Below are positions 54,951 through 63,939 of a stretch of 64,000 nt of DNA, piece by piece (the first letter of the stretch is position 1; each line of letters starts with the position of its first letter). Made by a program: the position numbers and the translations under genes. The notes below the pieces were generated by a model. That model searched no databases. It was not told the DNA's origin and saw only the letters and a list, made by a program, of their open reading frames with translations. Source of the DNA: [Pantoea] beijingensis (GTDB taxonomy: Bacteria; Pseudomonadota; Gammaproteobacteria; Enterobacterales; Enterobacteriaceae); the NCBI RefSeq assembly GCF_022647505.1, contig NZ_CP071409.1:682001-746000 (forward strand). Reading direction: 5' to 3'.

Positions 54951-56228
54951 ATGAATAACCTAACCACTCTACGCGACGAATTTACCGCAACATTTTTCGT
55001 CGAAAGCAGTTATCCAATTGAGAAAGTCGCAGAAATTATTGCGGGTGAACAATCCAGCGGTACCTTTCTGACTTTGCCAGGCGAATCAGAAGAACTGAAG
55101 GAGCGGTCACGAGCGAGGGTCGTCTCCGTGACCCCGTTGCCCTCAGTCGATGCTCCTTCATTACACAGTGCGTTTCTTGAAAGGAAGGATCCTTCAAAGA
55201 TTTATTTTCGCGGTGAGGTGGTGATCGCGTTTCCGACGGCAAATATCGGTATAAATATTCCAGCACTTCTGACGACCGTTGCCGGCAATCTTTTTGAGAT
55301 TGGTGAAGTAAGCGGTCTGCGACTGCTGGATCTGGATTTACCTGAACATTTTGCGGCTGACTTTCAGGGCCCTCAGTTTGGCATAGAGGGAACCCGGCAG
55401 CTGTGCGGTGTTGAAGGGCGTCCAATGATTGGAACCATTATTAAGCCCAGTATTGGACTGTCGGCAGCGCAAACCGCATCGATTGTTGACGAACTCTGCG
55501 CAGGGGGCATCGACTTTATTAAAGATGATGAACTCCTGATTAATCCGACCTATGCCTCATTTGATGCCCGACTCAATGCCGTTATGCCTGTCCTTAAGAA
55601 GCATGCTGACCGGCTTGGACGGATGCCAATGTATGCCATCAATATCTCAGGCAGCATTGATGAAATGCTTCGCCGGCATGATGCGGTACTGGAAGCCGGC
55701 GGCACTTGCATCATGCTGTGTTTGAACTGGGTTGGCCATTCGGGTGTCGAGTACATTCGAAAAAACTCTCAGCTTCCTATTCATGGTCACCGTAATGGGT
55801 GGGGCGCCTTTACACGACATCCACACCTGGGATTTTCATTTGAGGCTTATCAGAAGATCTGGCGCCTGACGGGTATCGACCATCTGCATGTTAACGGGAT
55901 CAAAAGCAAATTCTGGGAACCTGATGATTCGGTTATCCAGTCGGCCAAAAGCTGCCTCAAACCGTTTGCAGGAGTCCGGCCCATCATGCCTGTTTTCTCA
56001 TCCGGACAGTGGGCCGCTCAGGCACCTGATTTATTCAGCAAACTGCAGTCCGTCGATCTGATGCATCTCGCCGGAGGTGGAATCATTGGCCACCCGGGCG
56101 GTATTGGCGCTGGCGTGGAGAGTATGCGCCAGGGATGGGAAGCGGCGACCCGAGGTATACCGCTTGAGACATATGCTCAATCCAAACCAGAGCTGGCTGC
56201 AGCGCTGGTCAAATTTGGGGGGATGTAA
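54951..56228 (+). CDS. RuBisCO-like protein (form IV, OiaX-like)
   Basis: Protein of 425 residues, RuBisCO large-subunit superfamily but too short and divergent for carbon fixation. The fold's active-site segment is kept: Lys165 in IIKPSIGLS and FIKDDE with Lys191 (carbamylated in RuBisCO), Asp193 and Glu194. GHRNGWGA and a loop-6-like NGIKSKFWEPD follow. With a DUF1537 kinase directly downstream (3-nt gap), the best analogue is OiaX, acting on 3-oxo-isoapionate 4-phosphate in apionate/isoapionate degradation. A related phosphorylated 3-oxo acid is equally possible. Confidence 0.82.
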   Translation: MNNLTTLRDEFTATFFVESSYPIEKVAEIIAGEQSSGTFLTLPGESEELKERSRARVVSVTPLPSVDAPSLHSAFLERKDPSKIYFRGEVVIAFPTANIGINIPALLTTVAGNLFEIGEVSGLRLLDLDLPEHFAADFQGPQFGIEGTRQLCGVEGRPMIGTIIKPSIGLSAAQTASIVDELCAGGIDFIKDDELLINPTYASFDARLNAVMPVLKKHADRLGRMPMYAINISGSIDEMLRRHDAVLEAGGTCIMLCLNWVGHSGVEYIRKNSQLPIHGHRNGWGAFTRHPHLGFSFEAYQKIWRLTGIDHLHVNGIKSKFWEPDDSVIQSAKSCLKPFAGVRPIMPVFSSGQWAAQAPDLFSKLQSVDLMHLAGGGIIGHPGGIGAGVESMRQGWEAATRGIPLETYAQSKPELAAALVKFGGM

Positions 56229-56231
56229 GTC

Positions 56232-57635
56232 ATGTCCTGCAACCATGTCCCCACGCTGCGGCTGGTTTTCTACGGTGACGATTTTACGGGATCGAGTGAT
56301 TCGCTGGAGGTATTAGCGGCCGCCGGCATGAAGTGTGCTTTGTTCCTCACTCCGCCATCACCGGCTTTACTGCGCTCGTTAGGTGAATTTGATGCGATAG
56401 GAATAGCCGGTGACAGTCGTTCTATGTCTCCAGCAGATATGGATGCTGAACTGACCGGTGTTTTTGAAGCTATCAAAAGTCTGTCTCCAGCCATTGTCCA
56501 TTATAAAGTTTGTTCGACTTTTGACAGTGCGCCGGACGTTGGGAGTATAGGGCACGCAATCGGTATCGCTTCCGCCGTTTTTGGGAAACGTTCGGTGCCT
56601 GTCATTGCCGGAAATCCCGCGCTGAAAAGGTACTGTGCATTCGGAAATCTCTATGCGCATTCCAGGACAGACAACGCGGTACACCGGATCGACCGCCACC
56701 CCGTAATGAGTCTTCATCCTATTACACCGATGCATGAGTCGGACCTGGCCCGGCACATTCAGATGCAGAAGGATATGACGTTCGCGACGATAGATATTTG
56801 TCAGCTGGATGCTGAGCGGGATCTTGTCGCCCTCACGAATACGTTATCAAACGATCATGAAGCCATCTTAATTGATGGCGTAACCACGAAACACTTGACC
56901 CAGGCGGGCGAGATCCTCGATCGAATCTCTCGTGACCATGCTCCGCTTTTTGTCGTCGGTTCATCCGGAGTGGAATACGGGCTGACGCAGTACTGGCGCG
57001 CTAATGGTGAGCCTGGCACTGATGCTGACGCTTGCCCGCGCCTTAAACCGGCAAAACAAGTTTTGGTTGTCTCAGGTAGCGCATCGCCATTAAGCTGGAT
57101 TCAAATCGATAGCGCGCTACAGGCTGGATATGTCGAATTCGCAGTGGATGCGGCCGCGCTACTCGCTGAAGTCACCCGTGAGGCGACGGAGGCGCTTGTT
57201 ATCGACTCTGTGGTTCGGGCCCTGAAGGATGGATCCAGTGTACTGATTCATACAGCCAAAGGTTCAGACGATCCCCGCATCAAAGACATGATTAATTTGA
57301 TGATTGCTAAAGGAAAAACCTTGGAAGAAGCGAAAGTCCAGGGGGGCAAGCTTTTAGCGATGAAGATGGGCGGCATCGTCAAAAATATTCTCAAGCAATA
57401 TCGTCCCGACCGACTGGTTATTTCCGGTGGCGATACATCAAGCCAGGTGACAAAAGTCCTGGCACCGGATGCCCTTAAAATCGAATCGCTGTTCTCCCCT
57501 GGCGCTCCGCTTTGTAAGGCACTTTCAAGTCAACCGTTTCTGTCGGAACTTGAAATCGCGCTTAAAGGCGGCCAGATGGGCGATCACGATTATTTCGTTA
57601 AGGCGATGAAGGGCAACGTACCCCCAAAAAACTAA
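56232..57635 (+). CDS. Four-carbon acid sugar kinase family (DUF1537), OiaK-like
   Basis: Kinase of 467 residues, longer than the DtnK in this window. The N-terminal FYGDDFTGSSDSLEVLAAAG and C-terminal VISGGDTSSQVTKVL plus KMGGIVKN mark the family. It follows the RuBisCO-like gene by 3 nt, so it probably makes the phosphorylated substrate used by that enzyme. In apionate pathways this step is 3-oxo-isoapionate kinase (OiaK). The exact substrate is inference. Confidence 0.82.
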   Translation: MSCNHVPTLRLVFYGDDFTGSSDSLEVLAAAGMKCALFLTPPSPALLRSLGEFDAIGIAGDSRSMSPADMDAELTGVFEAIKSLSPAIVHYKVCSTFDSAPDVGSIGHAIGIASAVFGKRSVPVIAGNPALKRYCAFGNLYAHSRTDNAVHRIDRHPVMSLHPITPMHESDLARHIQMQKDMTFATIDICQLDAERDLVALTNTLSNDHEAILIDGVTTKHLTQAGEILDRISRDHAPLFVVGSSGVEYGLTQYWRANGEPGTDADACPRLKPAKQVLVVSGSASPLSWIQIDSALQAGYVEFAVDAAALLAEVTREATEALVIDSVVRALKDGSSVLIHTAKGSDDPRIKDMINLMIAKGKTLEEAKVQGGKLLAMKMGGIVKNILKQYRPDRLVISGGDTSSQVTKVLAPDALKIESLFSPGAPLCKALSSQPFLSELEIALKGGQMGDHDYFVKAMKGNVPPKN

Positions 57636-57679
57636 GGATTACCCTCTAGTACCTATACAACAATAAAAAAGGTGACATC

Positions 57680-59023
57680 ATGCACACTTCTGTCCCAAAT
57701 AACATCGCAACACAGGTTGAATCGGTTGATCCCGAAAAACAGAAATCAATGAAGAACGTTGTTGTGGGTAGCCTCTTCGGAACGGCCCTGGAGACATACG
57801 ATCTTTATCTCTACGGTACCGCCGCCGCATTGATTTTTGCTCCTCTGTTTTTTCCTGGAACAGATGAAGCCGTTTCACGATTATTATCTCTGGCTTCATT
57901 CGCGATCTCCTTCGTATCACGTCCGCTCGGCTCGTTGGTTCTTGGGCATTTCGGTGACAGGATTGGCAGGAAAAAACTGCTGTACCTTACGCTGATTGTC
58001 ATGGGATTGAGTACCGTGGGGATCGGCCTTCTTCCGACTTACGGGAGTATTGGTCTTTCGGCCTCTTTAATCCTTTGTGTACTCCGGTTTATTCAGGGCT
58101 TTGCGTTTGCGGGCGAGTACAGTGGCTCTGTTCTGATGCTGCTTGAGCATGCGCCTAAGCGAAAACGGGGCTTTTACGCGGCGATTAACAATATTGGTCC
58201 AGTCTTTGGTTTTATTGCGTCAGCCGGTATGTTGTTATTGGTTAGCGCTCTTTTATCCAAAGAAGATTTCTACAGTTGGGGATGGCGTATTCCGTTCATC
58301 GCCAGTATAGCGCTTTTGATCGTCGGGATATTTGTTCGTTCCAGAGTGGCGGAATCACCGGTATTTGAACAAACGGCAGCGAAGCGTGCCGTACAACGCT
58401 CTCCTGACCAGTCTCCGGCGATGCGATTGTTTACTCAATATCCAAAGCAACTGCTGCTGGTTTCCGGGGCTAACATTTGCCACTTTTCAACCTTCTATCT
58501 GTTCACTGTTTTCTCGCTGAGCTATGGACAAAAAGAGCTTGGCCTTTCAAATAGTTTTGTTCTGTCCGTCGTCATGGCTTCGATCTGTACCCACCTTGTG
58601 GCGGTACCACTTTCGGGAGCGCTTGCCGATACTATTGGTAGACGTCGTACGATGTTTATTGGATTTGCAGTGACTGCGCTGTCCGCCTTCCCATTCTGGT
58701 ATCTCTATTCCAGCGCAAGTTTTTTACCCATGCTGGCCGGTGCCTGTGCGTTGATGATTGGTTACGGTCTGGTTTACGGGGCTGCACCGTCATTCACCGG
58801 TGAAGCATTTGGGCCAAGCGCCAGGTTTACCGGTTTTGCGATGGCCACCAATATTGGGGGAATCATTGGGGGCGGGAGTGCGCCGATTATTGGTGCATTC
58901 CTCCTGGATCATTATGGCACCCCTTACGCAATTGCCTGGTATATGGTGGCGCTGGCCGTTATCTCAGCTACCTGTACCTATCTTTCGGCAGAGACCAAAG
59001 ATCTCGACATCGCCAGCGAATAA
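57680..59023 (+). CDS. MFS transporter, metabolite:H+ symporter (MHS) family
   Basis: Transporter of 447 residues with twelve predicted membrane segments. The MHS-type signature is clear: ETYDLYLYG in the first helix, GHFGDRIGRKK in the loop after helix 2 and FIQGFAFAGEYSG further on. It starts 44 nt after the kinase with AAGGTG upstream. It most likely imports the organic or sugar acid used by the operon. Confidence 0.9.
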   Translation: MHTSVPNNIATQVESVDPEKQKSMKNVVVGSLFGTALETYDLYLYGTAAALIFAPLFFPGTDEAVSRLLSLASFAISFVSRPLGSLVLGHFGDRIGRKKLLYLTLIVMGLSTVGIGLLPTYGSIGLSASLILCVLRFIQGFAFAGEYSGSVLMLLEHAPKRKRGFYAAINNIGPVFGFIASAGMLLLVSALLSKEDFYSWGWRIPFIASIALLIVGIFVRSRVAESPVFEQTAAKRAVQRSPDQSPAMRLFTQYPKQLLLVSGANICHFSTFYLFTVFSLSYGQKELGLSNSFVLSVVMASICTHLVAVPLSGALADTIGRRRTMFIGFAVTALSAFPFWYLYSSASFLPMLAGACALMIGYGLVYGAAPSFTGEAFGPSARFTGFAMATNIGGIIGGGSAPIIGAFLLDHYGTPYAIAWYMVALAVISATCTYLSAETKDLDIASE

Positions 59024-59046
59024 GCCTCAGAACAAGGGATACACAC

Positions 59047-59928
59047 ATGACATACTCAATTAAGCACGAGGGCTTCTTTGCCGAAGTGAATGGCGTGAAA
59101 CTTCATTACATTCGGGCAGGAGAAGCAACCAAAGAGCCGATCTTGTTAGTACACGGCTGGCCCGAAACACATGAAGCCTGGTCAACACTGGCACCTTATC
59201 TTGCCGATCATGATCTCATCATTCCTGACTTGCGCGGTTTGGGGCAGTCCTCAATTCCGCGTGAGGGGTATGACAAGAAAACGATTGCTGAAGATCTGGT
59301 GCAACTGGTTCGTGATCATTTAAAACTTCCTGCTGTGTATGTGGTCGGCCATGATTGGGGCGGGGTGGTTGCATTCTATGTAGCTGTTAAGCTTGCCGAG
59401 AAATGTCTGGGGATGGCAATGTTGGATGTGACCGTGCCCGGTTCGCCTTCCGTCAACTTTAGTCAAAGTGGCAAACGCTGGCATCATAATTTCAACCAGA
59501 GCAAAGGCCTGGCAGAAACGCTGATAGCGGGAAATGAAAGGGCCTATTTTCAATGGTTCTTTGATAATTTTACCCATAATCATACGGCGATGAAAAAGAT
59601 TGATACGGAGCGCTATATCGAAAGCTATAGCAAACCGGAACGTTGGAAAGCGTCGTTAGAGTATTACCGCTCTATACCCATTGATCTGGAAAATGCACAG
59701 GCTCAGCTTAGAGAACCGAAGCTAACGTGTCCGGTATTGGGATTAGGGGGAAATGAAGCATTTGGGCGTAAAAATGAGCCGGTTATCTCGCTAACTGATT
59801 TTGCCTATGATGTGCAAGGCGGTGTGATCGATAACTGTGGGCACTGGCTTCCTGAAGAACAGCCGGAGAAAATTGCGGAATGGCTCGACACATTCTTTGC
59901 CTATTGCCGACTGAAGAGATCGTCTTAA
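59047..59928 (+). CDS. Alpha/beta hydrolase (epoxide hydrolase/dehalogenase-like)
   Basis: Hydrolase of 293 residues. HGWP at 36-39 forms the oxyanion side, the nucleophile elbow GHDWGG provides Asp103, and His266 lies in NCGHWLPEEQPE. An Asp nucleophile marks the epoxide hydrolase/haloacetate dehalogenase branch rather than the Ser esterases. It ends the operon with the RuBisCO-like gene, kinase and transporter. A role in opening a lactone or ester precursor would suit the pathway, but this is a guess. Confidence 0.82.
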   Translation: MTYSIKHEGFFAEVNGVKLHYIRAGEATKEPILLVHGWPETHEAWSTLAPYLADHDLIIPDLRGLGQSSIPREGYDKKTIAEDLVQLVRDHLKLPAVYVVGHDWGGVVAFYVAVKLAEKCLGMAMLDVTVPGSPSVNFSQSGKRWHHNFNQSKGLAETLIAGNERAYFQWFFDNFTHNHTAMKKIDTERYIESYSKPERWKASLEYYRSIPIDLENAQAQLREPKLTCPVLGLGGNEAFGRKNEPVISLTDFAYDVQGGVIDNCGHWLPEEQPEKIAEWLDTFFAYCRLKRSS

Positions 59929-60529
59929 GGAAGGCAGAAGGGCTGTATTATATTCGCTCATTGATATTTTCGCGCAAGTTATCATAAAAGTGACTTACGC
60001 CTCCAGAGCCTGAAAACACCCGGGAAAATTAGCAATGAAATACAGGGCACTCTCAGATATGCTGAGCGTGCCCTGATCATGGTAATTGCCCAGAAAAAAG
60101 ATAACGATAAGAATAAATTAACTTCGGTGAGCAAAGATTATGAGAACTATCGTAAAAATAAGAAATAAAATTAATAAACAGTAGTGAATATAAATAACCA
60201 TTCGATGAATTTCTGCCAGTGATCGTTCCGCGTGTTGTTACTCCTCTCTGAAGATATTGCAAAAGCACTTTTTGTGTTAATGATCTTATGTCTGCAAGAT
60301 TTGTCTTGAAACAAATGTGCTAATTCATTACTGCAAGTGGAATACACTGTTTTTTTACATGTTATGTAATCCTGAATGCGTATTTTTTGTTCCTGAGTGG
60401 CCGTCTGTCAACCATATTCGGTTTCTGCTAACTCCGTGGAAAATAACAGGAAGCATGATTTGTTAATACGGAGTTATGATTCTTATATCTTCTTAAAGGG
60501 TCTTCTTAACGTATATGGAAATTCATATT
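59929..60529. other. 601-bp AT-rich intergenic region with hairpin and small palindrome
   Basis: The region ends the preceding operon and holds the promoter of the next. It contains the hairpin at 60043-60075 and a TTACAT-GTT-ATGTAA palindrome at 60355-60369 that could be an operator about 160 nt before the dehydrogenase start. Composition becomes clearly AT-richer here than in the operon upstream. No gene with support is seen. Confidence 0.6.
60043..60075. terminator. Extended hairpin after the hydrolase gene
   Basis: CAGGGCAC pairs with GTGCCCTG, and inside it CTCAG pairs with CTGAG around a 5-base loop, with a single T-C mismatch between. There is no T tract on the plus strand, so it may be a 3'-end-stabilising or factor-assisted terminator 115 nt after the stop codon. 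Confidence 0.4.
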
Positions 60530-61504
60530 ATGAAACAGTTATCTTTAAAAGGAAAGAATGTCACGCTTATTGGTGGCGGCGTTATTGGCGCTTCATGGGC
60601 TACAGTATTCCTGTCCGGTGGGATGTCCGTCACAATAAGTGACCCGGATGAAAATATCGAAAGTAAAATTGACGACTATTTCAGGCATGCGATTGCCGAT
60701 CTTGATAAAATGGGGAAAAATTATTCTGGCGTTACTCCGGATAATTATTTGAAAAATATCTTTTTTGAAAAGGATTTAGCGAAAGCGGTAAAAGCTGCGG
60801 ATTATATCCAGGAAAATGCACCTGAGCGTATCGATGTTAAAAAAAACATATGGAAAACGGTTGAAGAAAATGCACCCGCACACACACTTTTTCTCTCATC
60901 CAGTTCAGGTATTATCGCAACGCACCAATCTGTAGATCTTACTTCTCCCGAGCGTTTGATCATCGGACATCCGTTTAATCCGCCACATCTGCTTCCACTG
61001 GTTGAAGTGGTTCCGGGAGAGAAAAAAGATAAAAAGTATATTGATCAGGCTTTAGCTTTTTATTCAGCACTGGGGAAATTACCGCGTTTAATCAATAAAG
61101 AAGTGGATGGTTTTGTTGTCAATAGATTGCAGTCAGCAATTTTCAAAGAGTGTGTTTATCTGGTATCCCAGGGGGTTGTTCGGGTTGAAGAACTTGACGA
61201 CATTGTTACATCATCAATTGGTATCAGATGGGCGACAGGCGGTCCTTTCCTTTCGTTTCATTTGGGCGGCGGAGCAGGGGGGATGGGCCATTTTCTGGAA
61301 CATTTGGCTCCGGGAATGGAAAAACGCTGGGGTAAACAGGCTTTAGAAGTTGTTTCTTTTGACGATAAAACGAAAAAAACCATCACCGATCAGGTCAATG
61401 CGAGTTATGGCCGTTTTGCCATTCCGCAACTTGAAAAGTCGCGAGATGTTAAAGAGATCTCCATCATGAAAATATTAAATACGTTTTCATCAGAAAAGGA
61501 ATAA
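60530..61504 (+). CDS. 3-hydroxyacyl-CoA / L-gulonate / carnitine dehydrogenase family protein
   Basis: NAD-dependent dehydrogenase of 324 residues from the ATG at 60530. It has the Rossmann motif GGGVIGASWA followed by an acidic residue after strand 2 (SDPDEN), the family stretches SSSSGI, GHPFNPPHLLPLVEVVPG and EVDGFVVNRLQ, and a C-terminal helical domain. Soluble enzymes of this size include L-carnitine dehydrogenase and L-gulonate 3-dehydrogenase. With a CoA-transferase in the same operon, a hydroxy acid or its CoA ester is a reasonable substrate. First gene of the operon. Confidence 0.85.
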   Translation: MKQLSLKGKNVTLIGGGVIGASWATVFLSGGMSVTISDPDENIESKIDDYFRHAIADLDKMGKNYSGVTPDNYLKNIFFEKDLAKAVKAADYIQENAPERIDVKKNIWKTVEENAPAHTLFLSSSSGIIATHQSVDLTSPERLIIGHPFNPPHLLPLVEVVPGEKKDKKYIDQALAFYSALGKLPRLINKEVDGFVVNRLQSAIFKECVYLVSQGVVRVEELDDIVTSSIGIRWATGGPFLSFHLGGGAGGMGHFLEHLAPGMEKRWGKQALEVVSFDDKTKKTITDQVNASYGRFAIPQLEKSRDVKEISIMKILNTFSSEKE

Positions 61505-61506
61505 GC

Positions 61507-62391
61507 ATGCAACTTATATCAGAAGAGGAAGGGGCAGTGTTTTTTCTTCAGATAAAAAACTGCGCGATTGTTTCAATAAATACCCGTAGTAAAGTTACAA
61601 AAGTTATCCTGGGTAATTTGAGTGGAACGCCGGATGGTATACAGATAGACCATGAAAAAGGCCTTATATACTGGACTAATATGGGCATGGATTATAATCA
61701 GAGAGACGGTACCATCGAAGTGTGTCGGCTTGATGGTACAGATCATCAAATCCTGATCGGTAATGGCCTTCTCACCACGCCCAAACAGCTACAATTAGAT
61801 AAAAAAAATAACCTGCTTTACTGGTGTGATCGGGAAGGAGGGAAGGTTATGCGTAGTCAATGCGATGGTTCCGGCATTGAAATACTTGTCGATAACGCCA
61901 AAGGACATTGTGGCGTGGTGGATATTCTGGAGCAATGTGTTGGCGTAACAGTAGATACGGAAAATAATAAACTATACTGGACGCAAAAGGGCCCCGCAAA
62001 GGGGAATAAAGGCCGAATTTTCTGTACGCATATGGATGTAGCTCCACGCAAAACGCCTGTCACAGAAAAAGAGATCGACGTTTTACTTGATAATTTACCT
62101 GAGCCTATCGATTTGGAAATCGATAAAGAGAACCATCTTCTGTATTGGACAGATCGTGGATCGCCACCTCAAGGAAATACACTTAACACTGCAAAAATAA
62201 CAGGGGGTTCCCTGATCGGCCATCACATTATATGTGGCGGGTTTGATGAGGCAATAGGTCTTACCCTTGATAGAAAGAATAACTGTGTTTATGTCTCCGA
62301 TTTGGGCGGGGGTATTTACCGCGTTGATATTAAAACGGGTGAAAAAGAACGCCTCTGGCATCAGGACAGCCTTACTGGAATAACAGGCTAA
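61507..62391 (+). CDS. YWTD-repeat beta-propeller protein
   Basis: Protein of 294 residues built of repeats like the class B repeats of the LDL receptor: YWTN at 55, YWCD at 105, YWTQ at 157, YWTD at 213 and VYVSD at 261, each preceded by a DxxxxLLYW-type strand. This predicts a six-bladed propeller. There is no signal peptide, so it is probably cytoplasmic. It starts 2 nt after the dehydrogenase and precedes the CoA-transferase. Propellers of this size include lactonases of the SMP-30 type, but I see no assignable catalytic residues. Confidence 0.8.
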   Translation: MQLISEEEGAVFFLQIKNCAIVSINTRSKVTKVILGNLSGTPDGIQIDHEKGLIYWTNMGMDYNQRDGTIEVCRLDGTDHQILIGNGLLTTPKQLQLDKKNNLLYWCDREGGKVMRSQCDGSGIEILVDNAKGHCGVVDILEQCVGVTVDTENNKLYWTQKGPAKGNKGRIFCTHMDVAPRKTPVTEKEIDVLLDNLPEPIDLEIDKENHLLYWTDRGSPPQGNTLNTAKITGGSLIGHHIICGGFDEAIGLTLDRKNNCVYVSDLGGGIYRVDIKTGEKERLWHQDSLTGITG

Positions 62392-62427
62392 TCAGATAGC
62401 TATCGATTAAGATAAGGACATATTTTC

Positions 62428-63939
62428 ATGAATCACGATGACTCAACCGAACATAGAATTAAACATCATCTTTCGCAACCGCTGAAATCCAATAATATTG
62501 ATTTGAATAAAGAGACCGCGTTGATACTTGAAGGCTTGGGAACGTCTATTGAGGACTTTGGCGGAAAGCTCACTTTCTACGGCAAAGATCCTATTATTCC
62601 AAGTGTGCTCCCCTATGGGGCATGCTCGGCTATCGGGCTGGCGGTGAAGGCCGTGCAGTTGGCCAGTATCTGGAAGTTAAAAACGGGCGAAGTGCAGAAT
62701 ATCCATATTGATGTGCGTAAGGCATTACGCCGTTTTGCATGCTTTTGGGAAGGCACCCTTGAGACGGTAAATGGTTTCCCGGGAACCTCTGCGTCGGAGT
62801 CAGGTGTAGACCTCAGAACATTTTATTGTTGCAAAGATAAAACCTGGGTGCTTTTTACGTGTAATTATCCCGGGTTGAGAAACAGGGCATTACAGCTTTT
62901 ACAGTGTGCGCCTGGAAAGGAGGCTATTCGCAAAGCTGTTGCCCAATGGAATGGCGCTGAGCTGGAAACGGCTGCGGCAAAAGCAGGGATACCGATTCAT
63001 CTGGTGAGATCGCCACAAGAATTCATGGCACTGGATTTATTTAAGAAAACACTCAATCGTGAGCCTTTGATTAAGGTGGAAAAAGTTGCCGATTCAGATC
63101 CTGTCCCTTTCAAAGACGGGAAAGAGGTTCTCAGTGGAATTAAAGCACTTGGACTCGGGCACGTTATTGCTGGCGCGGGGATTGGTCGCTCACTCGCCCT
63201 TCATGGTGCCGATGTGCTCAATATATGGTTAAAAGATGACTATGAACACAGCACCTTTCACTTTACCTCCAACGTTGGCGTTCGCTCATCGCGACTCGAT
63301 ATAAAAAACAACAGTGAGCATCGTAAATCCTTCGATAAGCTTTTGTCAGAAGCAGATGTATTCTATTCAAATCGTCGCAACGGTTTTCTGGAACGGCACA
63401 ATTTATCACCGGAAATGCTGTGTAAAAAACATCCGGGACTGATTACCTCTACGGTATATTTTAATACGAAAGAGGGGGTTTGGTCTGACAGGGTGGGTTT
63501 TGATGTCTCTCAGGGGGCATTAGCAGGTCCATACTGGCTTGAAAGTTTGGGCGGCACCTATAAAAAATGTTCAGAACCTCACCAAACGCCACAAATTGGT
63601 GTGATCTGTGACTGGATTGTTTCCTGGCTGGCGACAGCCGGAATTCTGGAAGCGCTAAAACGCCGTGCGGTGGAGGGAGGAAGCTACAGTGTCAGCGTGT
63701 CATTAAGCCGTACGGTATGCTGGTTGATGTCGGTAGGTATTTTTGACCAAAAATACGCGTACGATACGGCCAACTCAGATGCAGAGCATGCTTATGTCGA
63801 CCCTGACTTTATTATCGCTCAAACCCCAATGGGGCTTTATAAAGGCGTTGGTGAACAAGTCGAAATGACAACGATGGGAACGTATAAATATCTACTCAAT
63901 CCCCTGGGTTCATCGTTCCCTGAATGGGATCCCGATTAA
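62428..63939 (+). CDS. Family III CoA-transferase (CaiB/BaiF) with apparent swapped domain order
   Basis: Protein of 503 residues. The segment from about 228 (LSGIKALGLGHVIAGAGIGRSLALHGADVLNI) to about 460 is the usual N-terminal part of CaiB/BaiF enzymes, including VGFDVSQGALAGPYW with a candidate catalytic Asp. Residues about 60-215 (IDVRKALR, then TWVLFTCNYPGLRNRALQLL, AAKAGIPIHLVRSPQEF) resemble the usual C-terminal part. The order is thus inverted relative to the family. AAGGA precedes the ATG. It probably activates or transfers CoA to the acid handled by the dehydrogenase. The 61 nt after its stop show nothing recognisable. Confidence 0.8.
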   Translation: MNHDDSTEHRIKHHLSQPLKSNNIDLNKETALILEGLGTSIEDFGGKLTFYGKDPIIPSVLPYGACSAIGLAVKAVQLASIWKLKTGEVQNIHIDVRKALRRFACFWEGTLETVNGFPGTSASESGVDLRTFYCCKDKTWVLFTCNYPGLRNRALQLLQCAPGKEAIRKAVAQWNGAELETAAAKAGIPIHLVRSPQEFMALDLFKKTLNREPLIKVEKVADSDPVPFKDGKEVLSGIKALGLGHVIAGAGIGRSLALHGADVLNIWLKDDYEHSTFHFTSNVGVRSSRLDIKNNSEHRKSFDKLLSEADVFYSNRRNGFLERHNLSPEMLCKKHPGLITSTVYFNTKEGVWSDRVGFDVSQGALAGPYWLESLGGTYKKCSEPHQTPQIGVICDWIVSWLATAGILEALKRRAVEGGSYSVSVSLSRTVCWLMSVGIFDQKYAYDTANSDAEHAYVDPDFIIAQTPMGLYKGVGEQVEMTTMGTYKYLLNPLGSSFPEWDPD

